A stretch of 7,065 nt of DNA from Clostridia bacterium (GTDB lineage Bacteria; Bacillota; Clostridia; Oscillospirales; SIG627), in NCBI GenBank assembly GCA_017453605.1, contig JAFTEP010000028.1:1-7065 (forward strand), given 5' to 3'. The notes under the pieces were generated by a model, which worked only from the letters and a program-made list of their open reading frames with translations, had not been told where the DNA came from and searched no databases. Positions within the stretch are counted from its first letter, which is position 1. Each line of letters starts with the position of its first letter. Below are positions 6,152 to 7,065 of this stretch, piece after piece. The translations under genes and the position numbers were made by a program.

Positions 6152-6577
6152 ATGACTTCTTACAACGCGATCGCGGTGTTCAGCGCCGACGCAAAGCTTC
6201 TTTTGATGTGCGAGAGAAAAAAAGATCCGTACAAGGGACTTTTGAACTTCGTCGGAGGAAAGATCGAAGAGGGCGAGACCGGGAGTGAAGCTGCATATCG
6301 CGAGCTTTTCGAGGAGACCGGGATAGATAAGGACAAGATAGTTTTGAAACCGGTTATGGATCTTGTCTACCGCTGCGACGGCTTTTATCTCGAAATATAC
6401 GCCGGGAGGCTGAAAGAAAAAGTCGAACTGAAAGAAGAAAAGAACCCTCTTTTGTGGGTGGACGTCGAAGAAAACCGGGATTTGTTTTTTGACTCCTCGC
6501 GCTACGCTGGAGACGGAAACATCGGGCACATAGTAAGAAAGATCCTCATTCACAAAAAAGAATATCTGGATATTTGA
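6152..6577 (+). CDS. Nudix hydrolase (MutT/MTH1-like)
   Basis: A 141-residue cytoplasmic protein. Residues 36-58 form a complete Nudix box: Gly36, five residues, Glu42, seven residues, then REL-FEETGI, with the metal-binding glutamates of REFEE present. The preceding LNFVGGKIEEGE and the NAIAVF strand near the start fit MutT/MTH1-type members, which hydrolyse nucleoside diphosphates linked to another group, such as 8-oxo-dGTP. The actual substrate cannot be read from the motif; a nucleotide sugar is a further possibility given the neighbour. The ATG starts one base after the glycosyltransferase stop, with a GGGA site (6139-6142) nine bases upstream, so it is the last gene of the operon, and a terminator follows 19 bases after its stop. 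Family call secure, substrate open. Confidence 0.92.
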   Translation: MTSYNAIAVFSADAKLLLMCERKKDPYKGLLNFVGGKIEEGETGSEAAYRELFEETGIDKDKIVLKPVMDLVYRCDGFYLEIYAGRLKEKVELKEEKNPLLWVDVEENRDLFFDSSRYAGDGNIGHIVRKILIHKKEYLDI

Positions 6578-6596
6578 TAAATAACAAAAAACAAAG

Positions 6597-6637
6597 TCGG
6601 GAACCGCGGCGAAAGCCTCGGATCCCGATCTTTTGTT
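6597..6637 (+). terminator. Intrinsic terminator of the YfhO-glycosyltransferase-Nudix operon
   Basis: Stem of TCGGGA (6597-6602) with TCCCGA (6623-6628), an A/A mismatch, then CCG, a C/T mismatch and GGC pairing across a GAAA tetraloop (6611-6614). TCTTTTGTT follows on the + strand. The A-rich stretch before the stem partly pairs with this T-rich tail, so it may act in both directions. It separates the operon from the carboxypeptidase gene. Confidence 0.85.
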
Positions 6638-6712
6638 CTCGCACGGATTAAAGCGGCATATAAATCAACACGGGGCAAAGGCTCCGAAAAAACAAAAATA
6701 AGGGGAACAACG

Positions 6713-7065
6713 ATGAAGAAAACCGTTTGTATCGCGCTCTGTCTCATCGCGGTCCTCGCCGTCATCCCGGCGAGCGCCGCCGATCCGGGCGTGAAGTGCA
6801 GATCGGCGCTTCTGACGGAGGCGTCGACAGGAGAAGTGCTTTACGAAAAGAACGCCGACGAAAAACTGCCGATCGCTTCCGTGACAAAGGTAATGACTCT
6901 TCTTCTGACAGTGGAGGCGCTCGACAAAGGAGTGATAAAAAAGGACGACGTGATAACCGTCAGCGAATACGCGGCGTCGATGGGCGGGAGTCAGGCGTAT
7001 ATGGAGCCGGGAGAAAAACTCAGTCTTCACGAGATGCTGAAAGCGGTCGCCGTGGGGGGCGCGAA
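6713..7065 (+). CDS. Serine-type D-Ala-D-Ala carboxypeptidase, peptidase family S11 (partial, N-terminal)
   Basis: The first 117 codons of a low-molecular-weight penicillin-binding protein of the DacA/DacF kind; the gene runs off the window. AGGGGA at 6701-6706 lies six bases before ATG 6713. Residues 1-22 form a signal peptide (MKKTVCIAL, hydrophobic core, ASA before the cut). The mature start has ALLTEASTGEVLYEKNADEK, followed by IASVTKVMT with nucleophile Ser56 and Lys59 of the SxxK motif. YMEPGEKLSLHEMLKAVAV follows, typical for S11. Such enzymes trim the last D-alanine from peptidoglycan stem peptides outside the membrane. The SxN motif should lie at the window edge, but the sequence reads VGGA plus an unfinished AA- codon, so Gly116 stands where Ser is expected. 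The gene follows a terminator and probably has its own promoter. Confidence 0.9.
   Translation, partial: MKKTVCIALCLIAVLAVIPASAADPGVKCRSALLTEASTGEVLYEKNADEKLPIASVTKVMTLLLTVEALDKGVIKKDDVITVSEYAASMGGSQAYMEPGEKLSLHEMLKAVAVGGA

Noticed and set aside
6633..6664. Promoter for the carboxypeptidase (TTGTTC ... TATAAA)
   Set aside because: The spacer would be 20 bases and the -35 box overlaps the terminator tail. TATAAA at 6659-6664 may be a real -10, but I cannot assign a matching -35.

Overview
The window looks like a piece of chromosome from an anaerobic Firmicute of the Clostridia class, probably a gut or rumen Oscillospiraceae/Ruminococcaceae-type bacterium. This rests on gene content and not on any marker gene: an acetate kinase end, a secreted protein with cohesin and dockerin modules, LRR_5 (BspA-like) and Big_3-like repeats, a YfhO-family membrane protein, Gram-positive type ribosome binding sites and a sporulation/vegetative-type DD-carboxypeptidase. 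Base composition is moderately GC-rich inside genes and AT-rich in the one long intergenic region. No tRNA, rRNA, CRISPR array, insertion sequence or phage gene was found.

Layout. Bases 1-74 are the last codons of acetate kinase (+). Bases 90-183 hold two hairpins that separate it from a convergent gene. Bases 216-1618 (-) encode a secreted modular protein (signal peptide, LRR_5 repeats, Big_3-like domain, Pro/Asp linker, cohesin-like domain, dockerin). It is split into two reading frames by an apparent loss of one base near 1370/1371; restoring one base gives a continuous 467-residue protein. Bases 1619-2061 are a divergent promoter region. Bases 2062-6577 (+) are a tight three-gene operon: a 1050-residue YfhO-family polytopic membrane protein, a GtrB/CsbB-type polyprenyl-phosphate glycosyltransferase whose ATG directly follows the previous stop, and a Nudix hydrolase one base further on. 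A GAAA-loop terminator follows at 6597-6637. From 6713 to the window end is the start of a D-Ala-D-Ala carboxypeptidase (peptidase S11).

How the genes may work together. In Bacillus and Listeria, YfhO-type proteins act with a CsbB/GtrB-type synthase and a GtcA-type flippase to attach a sugar to an envelope polymer outside the membrane: the synthase makes undecaprenyl-phosphate-sugar, the flippase turns it outwards and the YfhO protein transfers it. Two of these three parts are here as an operon, and no flippase lies in the window. The acceptor is unknown. The most distinctive points are the charged cytoplasmic tails added to YfhO, including a tandem pentapeptide repeat, the cohesin plus dockerin plus LRR architecture next door with its frameshift, and a Gly where the S11 peptidase is expected to carry the Ser of its SxN motif.
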